A stretch of DNA of 20,369 bases from Campylobacterales bacterium (GTDB lineage Bacteria; Campylobacterota; Campylobacteria; Campylobacterales; JACAEZ01), in NCBI GenBank assembly GCA_013388565.1, contig JACAEZ010000046.1, positions 1-20,369 on the forward strand, given 5' to 3'. Positions 9,400-16,795 of this stretch are shown in pieces. A program made the position numbers and the translations under genes. Each line of letters begins with the position of its first letter. Positions within the stretch are counted from its first letter, which is position 1. The notes beneath the pieces are model-generated. The model ran no database searches. It saw only the letters and a list, made by a program, of their open reading frames with translations, and was not told the DNA's origin.

Positions 9400-9411
9400 A
9401 TTATACAAAAA
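9400..9411 (-). promoter_or_regulatory. Likely gyrA promoter (P1, proximal)
   Basis: On the minus strand this reads TTTTTGTATAAT, a T5 run and a perfect TATAAT -10 box at 9405-9400. The expected transcription start is near 9393, giving a leader of about 30 bases. No good -35 is visible, which is normal for Campylobacterota. The 10-mer TTTGTATAAT recurs exactly 45 bases upstream (9454-9445). Confidence 0.6.
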
Positions 9412-9424
9412 CCAGCCTTAAAAA

Positions 9425-9451
9425 GTATAATTTTCTAAAGAAATATTATAC
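9425..9451. repeat. 27-base dyad with -10-like arms in the gyrA/HTH-receiver gap
   Basis: The arms GTATAAT (9425-9431) and ATTATAC (9445-9451) are perfect 7-base inverted repeats around a 13-base centre. Each arm contains a TATAAT box, one pointing toward the plus-strand regulator gene, the other toward gyrA. The right arm is part of a second exact copy of TTTGTATAAT (9454-9445), so it may be a distal gyrA promoter (P2), an operator, or both. The sequence is very AT-rich and chance cannot be excluded. Confidence 0.35.
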
Positions 9452-9463
9452 AAAGCTTAAACA

Positions 9464-9481
9464 ATATTAATGTTTTAATAT
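9464..9481. repeat. AT-only inverted repeat, possible operator
   Basis: ATATTAA (9464-9470) and TTAATAT (9475-9481) form a perfect 7-base inverted repeat around TGTT. It lies midway between gyrA and the divergent regulator gene. It could bind a dimeric regulator, for example the adjacent HTH-receiver protein, but such AT-only palindromes arise easily by chance here. It is too weak to be a terminator and has no U-tract. Confidence 0.2.
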
Positions 9482-9570
9482 CATATAAATAATCCTTTTA
9501 TCAACATTAAAAGTTACATATTTGTCTTAAAATGAAATAATTTTCCTTTTAAAACAGGCTGATAAGTGTA

Positions 9571-9583
9571 TTTTTAGTATAAG
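9571..9583 (+). promoter_or_regulatory. Likely promoter of the HTH-receiver gene
   Basis: The plus strand reads TTTTTAGTATAAG: a T5 run and a TATAAG -10-like box at 9578-9583. A start near 9590 would give a leader of about 36 bases. The ribosome binding site AAAGG (9614-9618) lies 7 bases before the ATG at 9626. The T-tract/-10 layout is the same as at gyrA P1. Confidence 0.45.
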
Positions 9584-9625
9584 TTTGTCATAATAAGACT
9601 ATATATAACATTTAAAGGTTTAATT

Positions 9626-10522
9626 ATGGTAAAAACAATTTGTGAACTATTAGACATAGGAAGGTCAACATATTATAGATATAAAAAAAATAGTATTCCA
9701 ATTATTGCATTTATACAAAATTATTTTAGTGAAGATGAGATAGAGACATTCTTAAAAACAAAAAAATTGGATAAATTGGAAAATCTGCACTTCATGGAGC
9801 AAAATATTTATCTAAAAATAAACACAAACTTTTTAGACCTTTTGACAAAAAAAGAGACTCAACTCTTAAAAGAGTATATTATAAAAGTTTGGAGAGAGCA
9901 AAAACTCGATGAATTTCTAAAACATATAGGAAATTTTGAGTACAACAACTCTTTGTTTATAAAAACATTCAAAGAGTTTTTAAAATCAAAAGATGAGTTG
10001 GAATATAGAACTATTTTAGAAAAATTTCAACATTTAGACTCTGTTGAAAAATTTTACTTTTTAAAATATAAATTAAACCAACTTGTAGCAAAAAGCAAAA
10101 AGAATGAGAATTTAAGAATTTCAATAATAGAAGACAACCCTCATCAAGCAGCACTTTTTAAAGAGTCTTTATCTATCTATTTTGATGATTGTGATGTTAT
10201 ATTTTATACATCAAAAGATGAGATAGAAAAATATAACTACAATGGTGAAGATATTGTAATAGTTGACTATTTTTTAAATAATAACCATTGGATAGAAGCT
10301 CAAGAGAACGAATCAAATACTTCAATGAAAATAATAGAAGATATTGCTAAAAATAAAGATGTAATTTTAGTTATTACAAGTGGTGAAAGAAGTATATTTA
10401 ACAAATTTGACAAATTAAAATTCAATACAAAAAATGTTTTATACTATGAAAAAGGAAACATGGAGTATTTACAAGATATTTTTCAAAAAATAGATAATAT
10501 CATTAAAACAAAAAGAGTTTAA
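9626..10522 (+). CDS. Regulator with N-terminal HTH and C-terminal receiver domain
   Basis: A 298-residue protein with the domain order reversed relative to ordinary response regulators. Residues 1-22 form a helix-turn-helix (TICELLDIGRSTYYRYKK) of the type seen in small Campylobacterota DNA-binding proteins and IS3-family OrfA. A mainly helical middle follows (about 25-160). The receiver-like domain (about 163-294) has E169/D170, phosphoacceptor candidate D214 at the end of the third strand (IVIVD), S/T at 251-252 (VITSGE) and K276 (YYEKGN), so the phosphorylation site looks intact. No kinase gene is adjacent. The ATG follows AAAGG with 7-base spacing. It is the only plus-strand gene between two minus-strand blocks, is very AT-rich, and ends in a hairpin. 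Real gene: sure. Targets and stimulus: unknown. A transposase is unlikely (no catalytic domain). Confidence 0.85.
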   Translation: MVKTICELLDIGRSTYYRYKKNSIPIIAFIQNYFSEDEIETFLKTKKLDKLENLHFMEQNIYLKINTNFLDLLTKKETQLLKEYIIKVWREQKLDEFLKHIGNFEYNNSLFIKTFKEFLKSKDELEYRTILEKFQHLDSVEKFYFLKYKLNQLVAKSKKNENLRISIIEDNPHQAALFKESLSIYFDDCDVIFYTSKDEIEKYNYNGEDIVIVDYFLNNNHWIEAQENESNTSMKIIEDIAKNKDVILVITSGERSIFNKFDKLKFNTKNVLYYEKGNMEYLQDIFQKIDNIIKTKRV

Positions 10523-10528
10523 ATAGCC

Positions 10529-10556
10529 AAATACCAAGTCTAAAAACTTGGTATTT
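10529..10556. terminator. Bidirectional hairpin terminator between the HTH-receiver gene and ychF
   Basis: AAATACCAAGT (10529-10539) and ACTTGGTATTT (10546-10556) form a perfect 11-base-pair stem with a CTAAAA loop. It starts 7 bases after the plus-strand stop and ends 4 bases from the ychF stop, so it serves converging transcripts. The arms end in A/T runs that give a short U-stretch on both strands, although neither is a strong U-tract. Confidence 0.8.
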
Positions 10557-10560
10557 AAAT

Positions 10561-11661
10561 CTACACATTAAACCTAAAGTGCATAACATCACCATCTTTT
10601 ACGACATACTCTTTACCCTCAAGTCTCATAAGTCCTAACTCTTTTGCTTTATTTTCACCACCAGCTTTGATATAATCATCATAGCCAATAACTTCAGCTC
10701 GAATAAACCCTTTTTCAAAATCTGTATGAATTTCACCTGCTGCTTGTGGTGCTTTAAAACCATTTTTGATAGTCCATGAACGAACCTCTTTCACACCAGC
10801 GGTAAAGTAGCTAATAAGACCTAGCTTTTTAAACGACTCTTTGATTATCACTTCAAGTCCAGACTCACTCACACCAAGTGAAGCTAAAAATTCAACTCTC
10901 TCATCATCGCTAAGTCCTACAAGCTCCTCTTCGATTTTTGCACAAATTTTTATCACATCTGCATTTATGCTTTTTGCATACTCTTTTAATTCAAGAACAT
11001 ATTTATTGTCTTCTAAAAGTCCATCTTCATCAACATTTGCACCAAAAATAACATCTTTTGCTGTTAAAAAGTTTAACTCTTTATTTAATGCCAAAAAGTT
11101 TTCACTGTTAAATTCGCTAAATGTTTTAGCAGGTTTTAGCTCATCTAAATGTTCTCTAAGTTTGATAGCCAAATCTAAAACCTCTTTTGCTTTTTTATCA
11201 GCTCTTGCCATTTTTTGAAGTCTGTCCATTCTCTTTTCTAAACTCTGAATATCGGCTAAAATCAACTCTGTTTCGATGATTTCAATATCTCGAATAGGAT
11301 TTACACCACCTTCAACATGAACTACATTTTCATCTTCAAAACATCTAACAATATGCAAAATCAAACTTGTCTCTTTGATATTTCCTAAAAATTGGTTACC
11401 CAATCCCTCACCTTTACTAGCACCTTTTACAAGTCCTGCAATATCCACAAACTCAACTGTTGAGTGCTGAATTTTTTCTGGTTTTACGATTTTTGCAAGT
11501 GCATCAATTCTACTATCAGGCACTGGTACAATCGCCTTATTTGGCTCAATCGTACAAAACGGATAGTTTGCCGATTCTGCATTTTGTGCTTTTGTCAAAG
11601 CATTAAAAGTTGTAGATTTTCCAACATTTGGAAGTCCAACTATTCCTACACTAAGTCCCAT
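10561..11661 (-). CDS. ychF: YchF/OLA1-family ATPase
   Basis: YchF is an Obg-type P-loop protein that prefers ATP over GTP and binds the ribosome; it is linked to stress and oxidative responses. The 366-residue length is normal. Seen: G1 loop GLPNVGKS (9-16), switch region with NYPFCTIEPN (32-41), G3 FVDIAGLVKGAS (71-82), and NVDE (209-212) in place of NKxD, the change associated with ATP use. A coiled-coil part follows G3, and a TGS domain occupies the C-terminus. C36 corresponds to the conserved cysteine near switch I. The ATG has an AAAGGA site upstream. It is the last gene of the right minus-strand block, ending at the shared hairpin. Confidence 0.97.
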   Translation of the reverse strand: MGLSVGIVGLPNVGKSTTFNALTKAQNAESANYPFCTIEPNKAIVPVPDSRIDALAKIVKPEKIQHSTVEFVDIAGLVKGASKGEGLGNQFLGNIKETSLILHIVRCFEDENVVHVEGGVNPIRDIEIIETELILADIQSLEKRMDRLQKMARADKKAKEVLDLAIKLREHLDELKPAKTFSEFNSENFLALNKELNFLTAKDVIFGANVDEDGLLEDNKYVLELKEYAKSINADVIKICAKIEEELVGLSDDERVEFLASLGVSESGLEVIIKESFKKLGLISYFTAGVKEVRSWTIKNGFKAPQAAGEIHTDFEKGFIRAEVIGYDDYIKAGGENKAKELGLMRLEGKEYVVKDGDVMHFRFNV

Positions 11662-11684
11662 GAATAATCCTTTTTTATAATAAA

Positions 11685-12101
11685 TTAAGCAAAATAGTCT
11701 AAAACTAAAGCTCCAAAAATACCAAATATTGAGATAAAAAATGTATTTTTGAAAAACTCTTGAAGTGTATCATGTTTAAAGAAATCATCTTGAATGAATA
11801 AAACAAATATAACCGAAATTGCAAATGATATTGTTGCTATGCTAAGTACTCTAACAAGTGATATAAAAATACCCTCATCAAAGAGCTTCGATACTCTTAC
11901 AAAAATATAAACTGCTATATTTATCAAAATAAAAGAGCTTAACATATGCCAACAATCACTCTCTTGAAGTATAATTACAACATGTTCAAATGAAGAAAAA
12001 ACAACGATAGAAACTAATGCTCCTATTGATTGAAGAATTAAATTTCTCCAATCAAATGGTTCTAACTTTGGATGAAGTTGTTTTTGCAGAAATTGTTTCA
12101 T
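11685..12101 (-). CDS. Small polytopic membrane protein of unknown function
   Basis: A 138-residue protein I cannot assign to a family. After a charged, amphipathic N-terminus (about 1-20) it has four hydrophobic segments at about 22-46, 52-70, 79-104 and 115-137, with acidic loop FIQDDFFKHD between the last two. An E-H pair (SSFEHVVII, about 37-45) lies in the first segment and C50-W51-H52 just after it; whether these bind metal cannot be said. The start overlaps the pepA stop as ATGA (12098-12101), so it is probably translated with pepA; ychF follows after 23 bases. In Campylobacter, as I recall, pepA is followed directly by ychF, so this gene is an addition. Confidence 0.7.
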   Translation of the reverse strand: MKQFLQKQLHPKLEPFDWRNLILQSIGALVSIVVFSSFEHVVIILQESDCWHMLSSFILINIAVYIFVRVSKLFDEGIFISLVRVLSIATISFAISVIFVLFIQDDFFKHDTLQEFFKNTFFISIFGIFGALVLDYFA

Positions 12102-13561
12102 TTTTCTCTACACTTAGTCTCAATCCACTTAATAACACTCCTAATACCAGCTCCACTAGCACCAAATGGATTGTAATCCCACTCTTTTTCTACAAAAGAT
12201 GGTCCAGCAATATCTAAATGAAGCCACTTATCTTTATACTCTTCATCTATAAATTCACTTAAAAATAGTCCAGCTGTAATTGCCCCACCATATCTACTTG
12301 AGCTAATATTGCAAACATCAGCTATTTGACTTTTGATTAATTTTGGTAAATATTTATTAAATGGTAACTCTGCACTTAACTCCCCTGCTCTATTTGAAGC
12401 ATCAATCATCTCATTTTTAAGCTCTTTATTATGCCCCATGACACCAAATGTATATTCACCAAGAGCTACGATACAAGCTCCTGTAAGTGTAGCCATATCA
12501 AAAATAAAATCTGGTTTTAACTCTTGTGCATAACATAAGCAATCAGCTAAAACAAGTCTTCCTTCTGCATCTGTATTTTTCACCTCTATCGTTTTACCGT
12601 TTTTAGCGGTTAATACATCATCTGGTTTATAAGCATTTCCACCAATCATATTTTCACAAGCACCAATTACAATATCAAGCTCTATAGGTAGTTTCATACT
12701 AGCTACTGCTTTCATGATAGCCAATGTGGCAACTGCTCCACTTTTATCTGCTTTCATGGTAGCCATATAATCACTAGGTTTTAAGCTTAGCCCACCGCTA
12801 TCATAAGTCAAACCTTTTCCAACAAGTGCTAGTTTTAGTTTTGGATTTTCAGCTTTATATGTTAGATGGATAAGTCTTGGTCTTTCACTACTAGCTCTAC
12901 TCACTGCCAAAAATGCACCCATACCCTGCTCTTTTAGAAAACTATCATCATGAATAACCGCTTCAAGATTTAACTCTTCTGCCATATCTTTTGCTTTTTT
13001 AGCCAACTTTTTTGGTGTCATCATTTTTGGTGGAGTATTTACAATATCTCTAGCAAAATTTACACAATTTGCAACAATTTCACCTCTTGATATAGCATCC
13101 AGCAGTTTTTCTTTATCTTGTTTTAGATTGCTATAATCCTCTGTTGAAAAGATTATCTTTTCAATCTCATTTTTTTCAGGCTCTTTTTTGTAGTTTTCAA
13201 ACTTGTAACTACCTAAAATCATCCCCTCAACCATCGCTTTAATATTTCTAACTGCACAATTTTCATCTTGATAAAGCCCTATTTTAACACTTTTATTTGT
13301 TGTAGCTTTAATTTTTTTGATAGCGATAGATGAAGCTATTCGTAAGCTTTCATGATTTATCTCTTTTATAGCAACATAAACTCTATTTTTTTCAATTAGA
13401 TAGATTGACTCTTCATCTTTTGCTTTAAATTTGCACATTTCAAACAAATCTTTATCTTTTTTATCAACCCATTTATGCTCTAAATTTTGATTTACAATAA
13501 ATATAACCTCAACATCAGCTTTAATAGAGTTTAATTTTTTATCTTCAACTAAAAATTCCAT
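12098..13561 (-). CDS. pepA: Leucyl aminopeptidase (M17 family)
   Basis: A cytoplasmic, two-metal aminopeptidase that removes N-terminal residues from peptides. The 487-residue length is usual. The variable N-terminal domain (1-160) precedes the catalytic domain, where the metal and active-site residues are all present: K249 and D254 in VGKGLTYDSGG, K261, D272 in MKADKSGA, and the M17 signature NTDAEGRLVL (329-338) with D331, E333 and R335. The ATG has an AAGGAG site 6 bases upstream. It is 9 bases after the dedA-family gene. Some M17 enzymes also bind DNA (E. coli PepA in Xer recombination), which cannot be judged here. Confidence 0.97.
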   Translation of the reverse strand: MEFLVEDKKLNSIKADVEVIFIVNQNLEHKWVDKKDKDLFEMCKFKAKDEESIYLIEKNRVYVAIKEINHESLRIASSIAIKKIKATTNKSVKIGLYQDENCAVRNIKAMVEGMILGSYKFENYKKEPEKNEIEKIIFSTEDYSNLKQDKEKLLDAISRGEIVANCVNFARDIVNTPPKMMTPKKLAKKAKDMAEELNLEAVIHDDSFLKEQGMGAFLAVSRASSERPRLIHLTYKAENPKLKLALVGKGLTYDSGGLSLKPSDYMATMKADKSGAVATLAIMKAVASMKLPIELDIVIGACENMIGGNAYKPDDVLTAKNGKTIEVKNTDAEGRLVLADCLCYAQELKPDFIFDMATLTGACIVALGEYTFGVMGHNKELKNEMIDASNRAGELSAELPFNKYLPKLIKSQIADVCNISSSRYGGAITAGLFLSEFIDEEYKDKWLHLDIAGPSFVEKEWDYNPFGASGAGIRSVIKWIETKCREK

Positions 13562-13570
13562 TTTTACTCC

Positions 13571-14242
13571 TTATTTGTCTTTTTTTTGTGTAGTTTTATG
13601 AAAATAGTAGTAAACAGTTCCAATAAACATAAATGCAAATGGCAACACAAAATACCAATGTTGTTTTGCATAACTTAAAACTTCAAGTATTTGCTCCCCA
13701 AACAAATATGCAGGAACAATCGTAATGGCAGCCCAGCACCATGCACTAATTAAATTTATAAATGCAAACATTTTGCCACTATATCTTGTAAGTCCTATAG
13801 ATATTGGAATAATCGTTCTCATGCCATACATATATCGTTGAGTAAAAATGATTGGCCAACCATATTTTTTTAAAAGTAAATGTGCTAATGCAAATTTTCT
13901 TCTTTGACCTGCAAATTTTGTATAAACATAACTTTTATTATATCTACCAATATAAAAATATATCTGGTCTCCTACAAAACCACCAAGCCCTGCTATAAAT
14001 ATAGCCATAATTAGGTTCATATCTCCAGCATGGCACAAAAGACCACCCATGATAAGCCCCATTTCACCCTCTAAAATACTCCAAGCAAATAAAATAATAT
14101 ATCCATACTCTTTCATCAAATATATGAACTTTTCATTCAAACCATCAACTGGTGCAATATATAGGTTATAACCTAAATAAGAAAGAAACGAAACAATAAC
14201 AAAAGCTAAAATTTTACCAGAGTGATTTTTTAAAAAATCCAT
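13571..14242 (-). CDS. DedA-family inner-membrane protein
   Basis: A 223-residue polytopic protein of the DedA (SNARE-associated/VTT) family; members are implicated in lipid-carrier (undecaprenyl phosphate or phospholipid) flipping and membrane homeostasis. Seen: hydrophobic segments from about 10-30, 47-66, 77-98, 130-152, 160-183 and 195-213; acidic residues E58 and E60 in the first re-entrant-like part; GDQIYFYIGR (91-100); and the second conserved stretch FTQRYMYGMRTIIP (133-146) with R136 and R142, where the family usually reads F-x-R-F-x-P-G-x-R. The Pro of that motif is replaced by Tyr here. The gene lies between trpB and pepA; dedA-pepA-ychF is the Campylobacter order with small changes. 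Confidence 0.9.
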   Translation of the reverse strand: MDFLKNHSGKILAFVIVSFLSYLGYNLYIAPVDGLNEKFIYLMKEYGYIILFAWSILEGEMGLIMGGLLCHAGDMNLIMAIFIAGLGGFVGDQIYFYIGRYNKSYVYTKFAGQRRKFALAHLLLKKYGWPIIFTQRYMYGMRTIIPISIGLTRYSGKMFAFINLISAWCWAAITIVPAYLFGEQILEVLSYAKQHWYFVLPFAFMFIGTVYYYFHKTTQKKDK

Positions 14243-14253
14243 ATCAGTTACCT

Positions 14254-15459
14254 TTAATCAAATTTAAAAATCTCTTTAGCTTGAACCATATCTTTATCGC
14301 CTCTACCAGATAAATTCACAATTATAAGCTTATCTTTGACATTTTGCTCTTTTAATTTTTTCAAATATGCAACTGCATGAGAGCTTTCAAATGCTGGAAT
14401 AATTCCCTCTTTTCTTGATAACCATTGAAATGCTTCAAGTGCCTCATCATCTGTTATAGAGTCATATTTTACAACACCTAAATCTTTTAGATATGAGTGT
14501 TCTGGTCCAATCCCTGGATAATCAAGCCCTGCTGAAATAGAGTGAGCCTCCAAAATCTGCCCATCTTCATCTTGAAGTAGATAACTCATTTGACCATGCA
14601 ATACCCCAGGACTCCCTTTTGTCAAACTAGCTCCATGATGACCGCTTTCAAGTCCTAAACCTCCAGCTTCAATACCGATACATTGCACCTCTTTTTCTTC
14701 TAAAAAGTGGTCAAAAATACCAATCGCATTGCTTCCACCACCAATACATGCAATAACCATATCTGGTAATCTATGCTCTTTTTCTAAAATTTGAGCTTTT
14801 GCTTCATAACCAATAATCGCTTGAAAATCTTTCACCATCATAGGATACGGATGAGGTCCTGCTACTGTTCCTATTATGTAAAATGTATCTCTAGCATTTG
14901 TAACCCAATATCTAATCGCATCATTCATGGCATCTTTTAATGTTTTAGAGCCACTTTTAACCGCTACCACTTTAGCACCTAAAAGCTTCATTCTAAAAAC
15001 ATTTAACTCTTGTCTTTTAACATCTTTTTCACCCATGAATATAGTACATTCAAGCCCCAAAAGTGCTGCTACTGTAGCAGTTGCCACTCCATGTTGTCCT
15101 GCTCCAGTTTCAGCTATCACTTTCGTTTTGCCAAGTCTTTTAGCTAAAAGCCCTTGCATGATAGTGTTATTTATTTTATGAGCTCCAGTGTGATTTAAAT
15201 CTTCTCGTTTTAAATAAACCTTGTTTCCAATCTCTTCAGAGATAGATTTTGCAAAGTAAAGCGGATTTGGTCTGCCAACATAATCTTTCATCAAATCTCT
15301 AACTTCAACCCAAAAATCTTTATCAAATCTTATCTTTTTATACTGTTCATCTAAATCCAACAAAATTGGCATCAATGTTTCAGGCACATATCTACCACCA
15401 AATATTCCAAAATGTCCCAATTCATCTGGGTCATAGATTGATTTTTTAGGTATATACAT
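14254..15459 (-). CDS. trpB: Tryptophan synthase beta chain
   Basis: TrpB condenses indole and serine to tryptophan using PLP. The 401-residue length is normal for the TrpB1 class. Seen: [14 protein letters not shown] (18-31), PLP lysine K95 in GAHKINN, catalytic E117 in [11 protein letters not shown], phosphate-binding GGGSNA (240-245), and C-terminal SGRGDKD. The enzyme looks intact. Its usual partner trpA is not in the window: the neighbours are apt (2 bases upstream) and a dedA-family gene (11 bases downstream). The ATG has only a weak AAAGA-type ribosome binding site, so coupling with apt may help. Interruption of an otherwise conserved apt-dedA order suggests trpB was moved here. Confidence 0.97.
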   Translation of the reverse strand: MYIPKKSIYDPDELGHFGIFGGRYVPETLMPILLDLDEQYKKIRFDKDFWVEVRDLMKDYVGRPNPLYFAKSISEEIGNKVYLKREDLNHTGAHKINNTIMQGLLAKRLGKTKVIAETGAGQHGVATATVAALLGLECTIFMGEKDVKRQELNVFRMKLLGAKVVAVKSGSKTLKDAMNDAIRYWVTNARDTFYIIGTVAGPHPYPMMVKDFQAIIGYEAKAQILEKEHRLPDMVIACIGGGSNAIGIFDHFLEEKEVQCIGIEAGGLGLESGHHGASLTKGSPGVLHGQMSYLLQDEDGQILEAHSISAGLDYPGIGPEHSYLKDLGVVKYDSITDDEALEAFQWLSRKEGIIPAFESSHAVAYLKKLKEQNVKDKLIIVNLSGRGDKDMVQAKEIFKFD

Positions 15460-15461
15460 TT

Positions 15462-16010
15462 TTATATCTTTAATACAGAATAAACAGAAGTGTGTTTTAA
15501 AAGCTCTTTTACACCCTCTAAAAATCTAAGCTCTATCAAAAAACATGCATCAACACAGTTAGCTTTTGCAGTTTTGATTAGATTAACCGCCGCATTTGCA
15601 GTCCCACCAGTAGCTATCAAATCATCAATCAATAAAACATTTGCATGTTCAATATCTCTAAAAGCATCTGTGTGAATTTCAATCTCATCAACACCATATT
15701 CAAGCGAATATTTAGCACCTATTGTAGTAAATGGAAGTTTCCCTTTTTTTCTAATCGGCACAAATCCAACATTAAGCTTTGTTGCAAGTGCAGAACCAAA
15801 TATAAAACCACGACTCTCAATACCAGCTACAAAATCTATTTTGCTATCTTTATATCTATCATGAAGATGGTTCATAAGAAGTCCAAAAGCCTCTTTGTTA
15901 TTTAACAAAGTTGTAATATCTTTAAACACAATCCCTTGTTTTGGAAAATCTTTTATATCTCTAATAGAATTTAGTAAAAAATCCAACTCTTTTTTTTCAA
16001 GCTCTTTCAT
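15462..16010 (-). CDS. apt: Adenine phosphoribosyltransferase
   Basis: Apt salvages adenine with PRPP to make AMP in the cytoplasm. The 182-residue length is normal. Seen: the N-terminal hood segment with [13 protein letters not shown] (21-33), [10 protein letters not shown] (63-72), the basic stretch IRKKGKLP (86-93), and the PRPP-binding motif [13 protein letters not shown] (125-137) with acidic pair D129/D130. The ATG is one base after the hicA stop, and its AAGGA site lies in the last codons of hicA, so apt is now translated in tandem with the toxin gene. From memory, C. jejuni apt follows rpiB and a small membrane protein directly, without hicBA. Confidence 0.97.
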   Translation of the reverse strand: MKELEKKELDFLLNSIRDIKDFPKQGIVFKDITTLLNNKEAFGLLMNHLHDRYKDSKIDFVAGIESRGFIFGSALATKLNVGFVPIRKKGKLPFTTIGAKYSLEYGVDEIEIHTDAFRDIEHANVLLIDDLIATGGTANAAVNLIKTAKANCVDACFLIELRFLEGVKELLKHTSVYSVLKI

Positions 16011-16011
16011 T

Positions 16012-16227
16012 TTATTCCTTTTGGTTTGATTTTATCTGTTCAATTAATTCAAAAATATCTTTTACAATTTTTGGGTGTAAAATTTTACCACTATAAAATG
16101 GAATAACCATTGTAAAACCACTATTTTTATAAATTTTATGGCTTCCTTTTTGTCTTTCACAACTAAAACCATTTTTAATTAAAATTTTTTCAGCCTCTTT
16201 TGCATCAATTTTCGGATATTCAGGCAC
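16012..16227 (-). CDS. hicA: HicA-family mRNA interferase toxin
   Basis: HicA toxins are small double-stranded-RNA-binding-fold proteins that cleave mRNA. This one has 71 residues. It shows the family pattern: helix with [12 protein letters not shown] (10-21), strand [12 protein letters not shown] (24-35) with the catalytic histidine H30, then [20 protein letters not shown], in which the usual LK-x-GT-x-x-x-I is replaced by LHPKIVKDI. The active-site His is intact. The start is GTG at 16227-16225, inside the last codons of hicB (8-base overlap), with GAGG upstream; no ATG is available. A GTG start and overlap would keep toxin output tied to the antitoxin. Antitoxin-first order differs from E. 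coli hicAB. Confidence 0.9.
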   Translation of the reverse strand: MPEYPKIDAKEAEKILIKNGFSCERQKGSHKIYKNSGFTMVIPFYSGKILHPKIVKDIFELIEQIKSNQKE

Positions 16228-16441
16228 TTAAAGCAACCTCAATAGGTGATATGATAACTGTTTTTGATTTTAATAAATCCAACTCTTTTTTATCTAAACT
16301 CTCAATATAAAGAGCTGTCGCCTCTTTTATATTGAAAACCGCCTCTTCATAACTATCACCACAACTCACACACCCTTTTAACTCTGGAACATAAGCAAAA
16401 TACCCATTTTCATCTTTTTCTATAATTGCATTAAAAACCAT
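16220..16441 (-). CDS. hicB: HicB-family antitoxin (short form)
   Basis: HicB antitoxins bind and block HicA. This 73-residue protein has the partial RNase-H-like HicB fold pattern: FNAIIEKDENGYFAYVPELKGCVSCGDSYEEAVFNI (3-38 in parts), then a helix EATALYIESL. There is no C-terminal helix-turn-helix or ribbon-helix-helix of the kind that lets longer HicB proteins repress their own operon, so DNA-binding autoregulation is not expected; the last 15 residues ([15 protein letters not shown]) are beta-like. The ATG follows a strong AGGGGG ribosome binding site, much better than that of hicA, favouring antitoxin excess. It lies 9 bases after a membrane coiled-coil gene and is read with the rest of the operon. 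Confidence 0.9.
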   Translation of the reverse strand: MVFNAIIEKDENGYFAYVPELKGCVSCGDSYEEAVFNIKEATALYIESLDKKELDLLKSKTVIISPIEVALSA

Positions 16442-16450
16442 AAAAGCCCC

Positions 16451-16783
16451 CTATAACAATGCCTCAATTTTACTCTCAAGCTCTTTAATTCTACTTCTAA
16501 GCTTATCGCTTTCCATTCTATATTGTGAATTTCTACTTTTTAAAACTTTCATCTCATTTCTAAGTTTTGTTAGCTCTTCTGTTAAAATATCAATATTTCC
16601 TAATGCTCTTTGAAGTTGGAGTTGATATTTTCTAATCATAATCTCTGCTTCTTGAAGTGTTAGCTTCATGACAACATTGTTTTTTTCCTCTTTTCTTGCC
16701 ATGCTCTTGAAAAAAAACATTTTAGCAAACAAAAATATAACAAACAATATAGTTGATGTTAAAAGTAACCAATCAAAAAGCAT
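16451..16783 (-). CDS. Membrane-anchored coiled-coil protein
   Basis: A 110-residue protein with one N-terminal membrane segment (about 3-27), basic residues right after it (KSMARKEEK), and then a long charged helix with heptad-like spacing of L/I/M (about 38-109), so a cytoplasmic coiled coil anchored in the inner membrane. No enzymatic motif. The layout recalls small divisome or scaffold proteins (FtsB/FtsL, YhcB-like), but those have other signatures and I do not assign it. It is 12 bases after rpiB. C. jejuni, as I remember, also has a small membrane protein between rpiB and apt, so it is likely the same conserved gene. Confidence 0.75.
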   Translation of the reverse strand: MLFDWLLLTSTILFVIFLFAKMFFFKSMARKEEKNNVVMKLTLQEAEIMIRKYQLQLQRALGNIDILTEELTKLRNEMKVLKSRNSQYRMESDKLRSRIKELESKIEALL

Positions 16784-16795
16784 AATCTATCTTTA

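Noticed and set aside
9365..9625. Small RNA or riboswitch in the gyrA/HTH-receiver gap
   Set aside because: Only AT-rich weak dyads are present, without a GC-containing stem, a U-tract terminator or a known aptamer pattern.
9626..10522. Transposase or integrase, because of the IS3-like HTH
   Set aside because: No DDE or tyrosine-recombinase motif, no terminal inverted repeats around the gene, and the C-terminal half fits a receiver domain.
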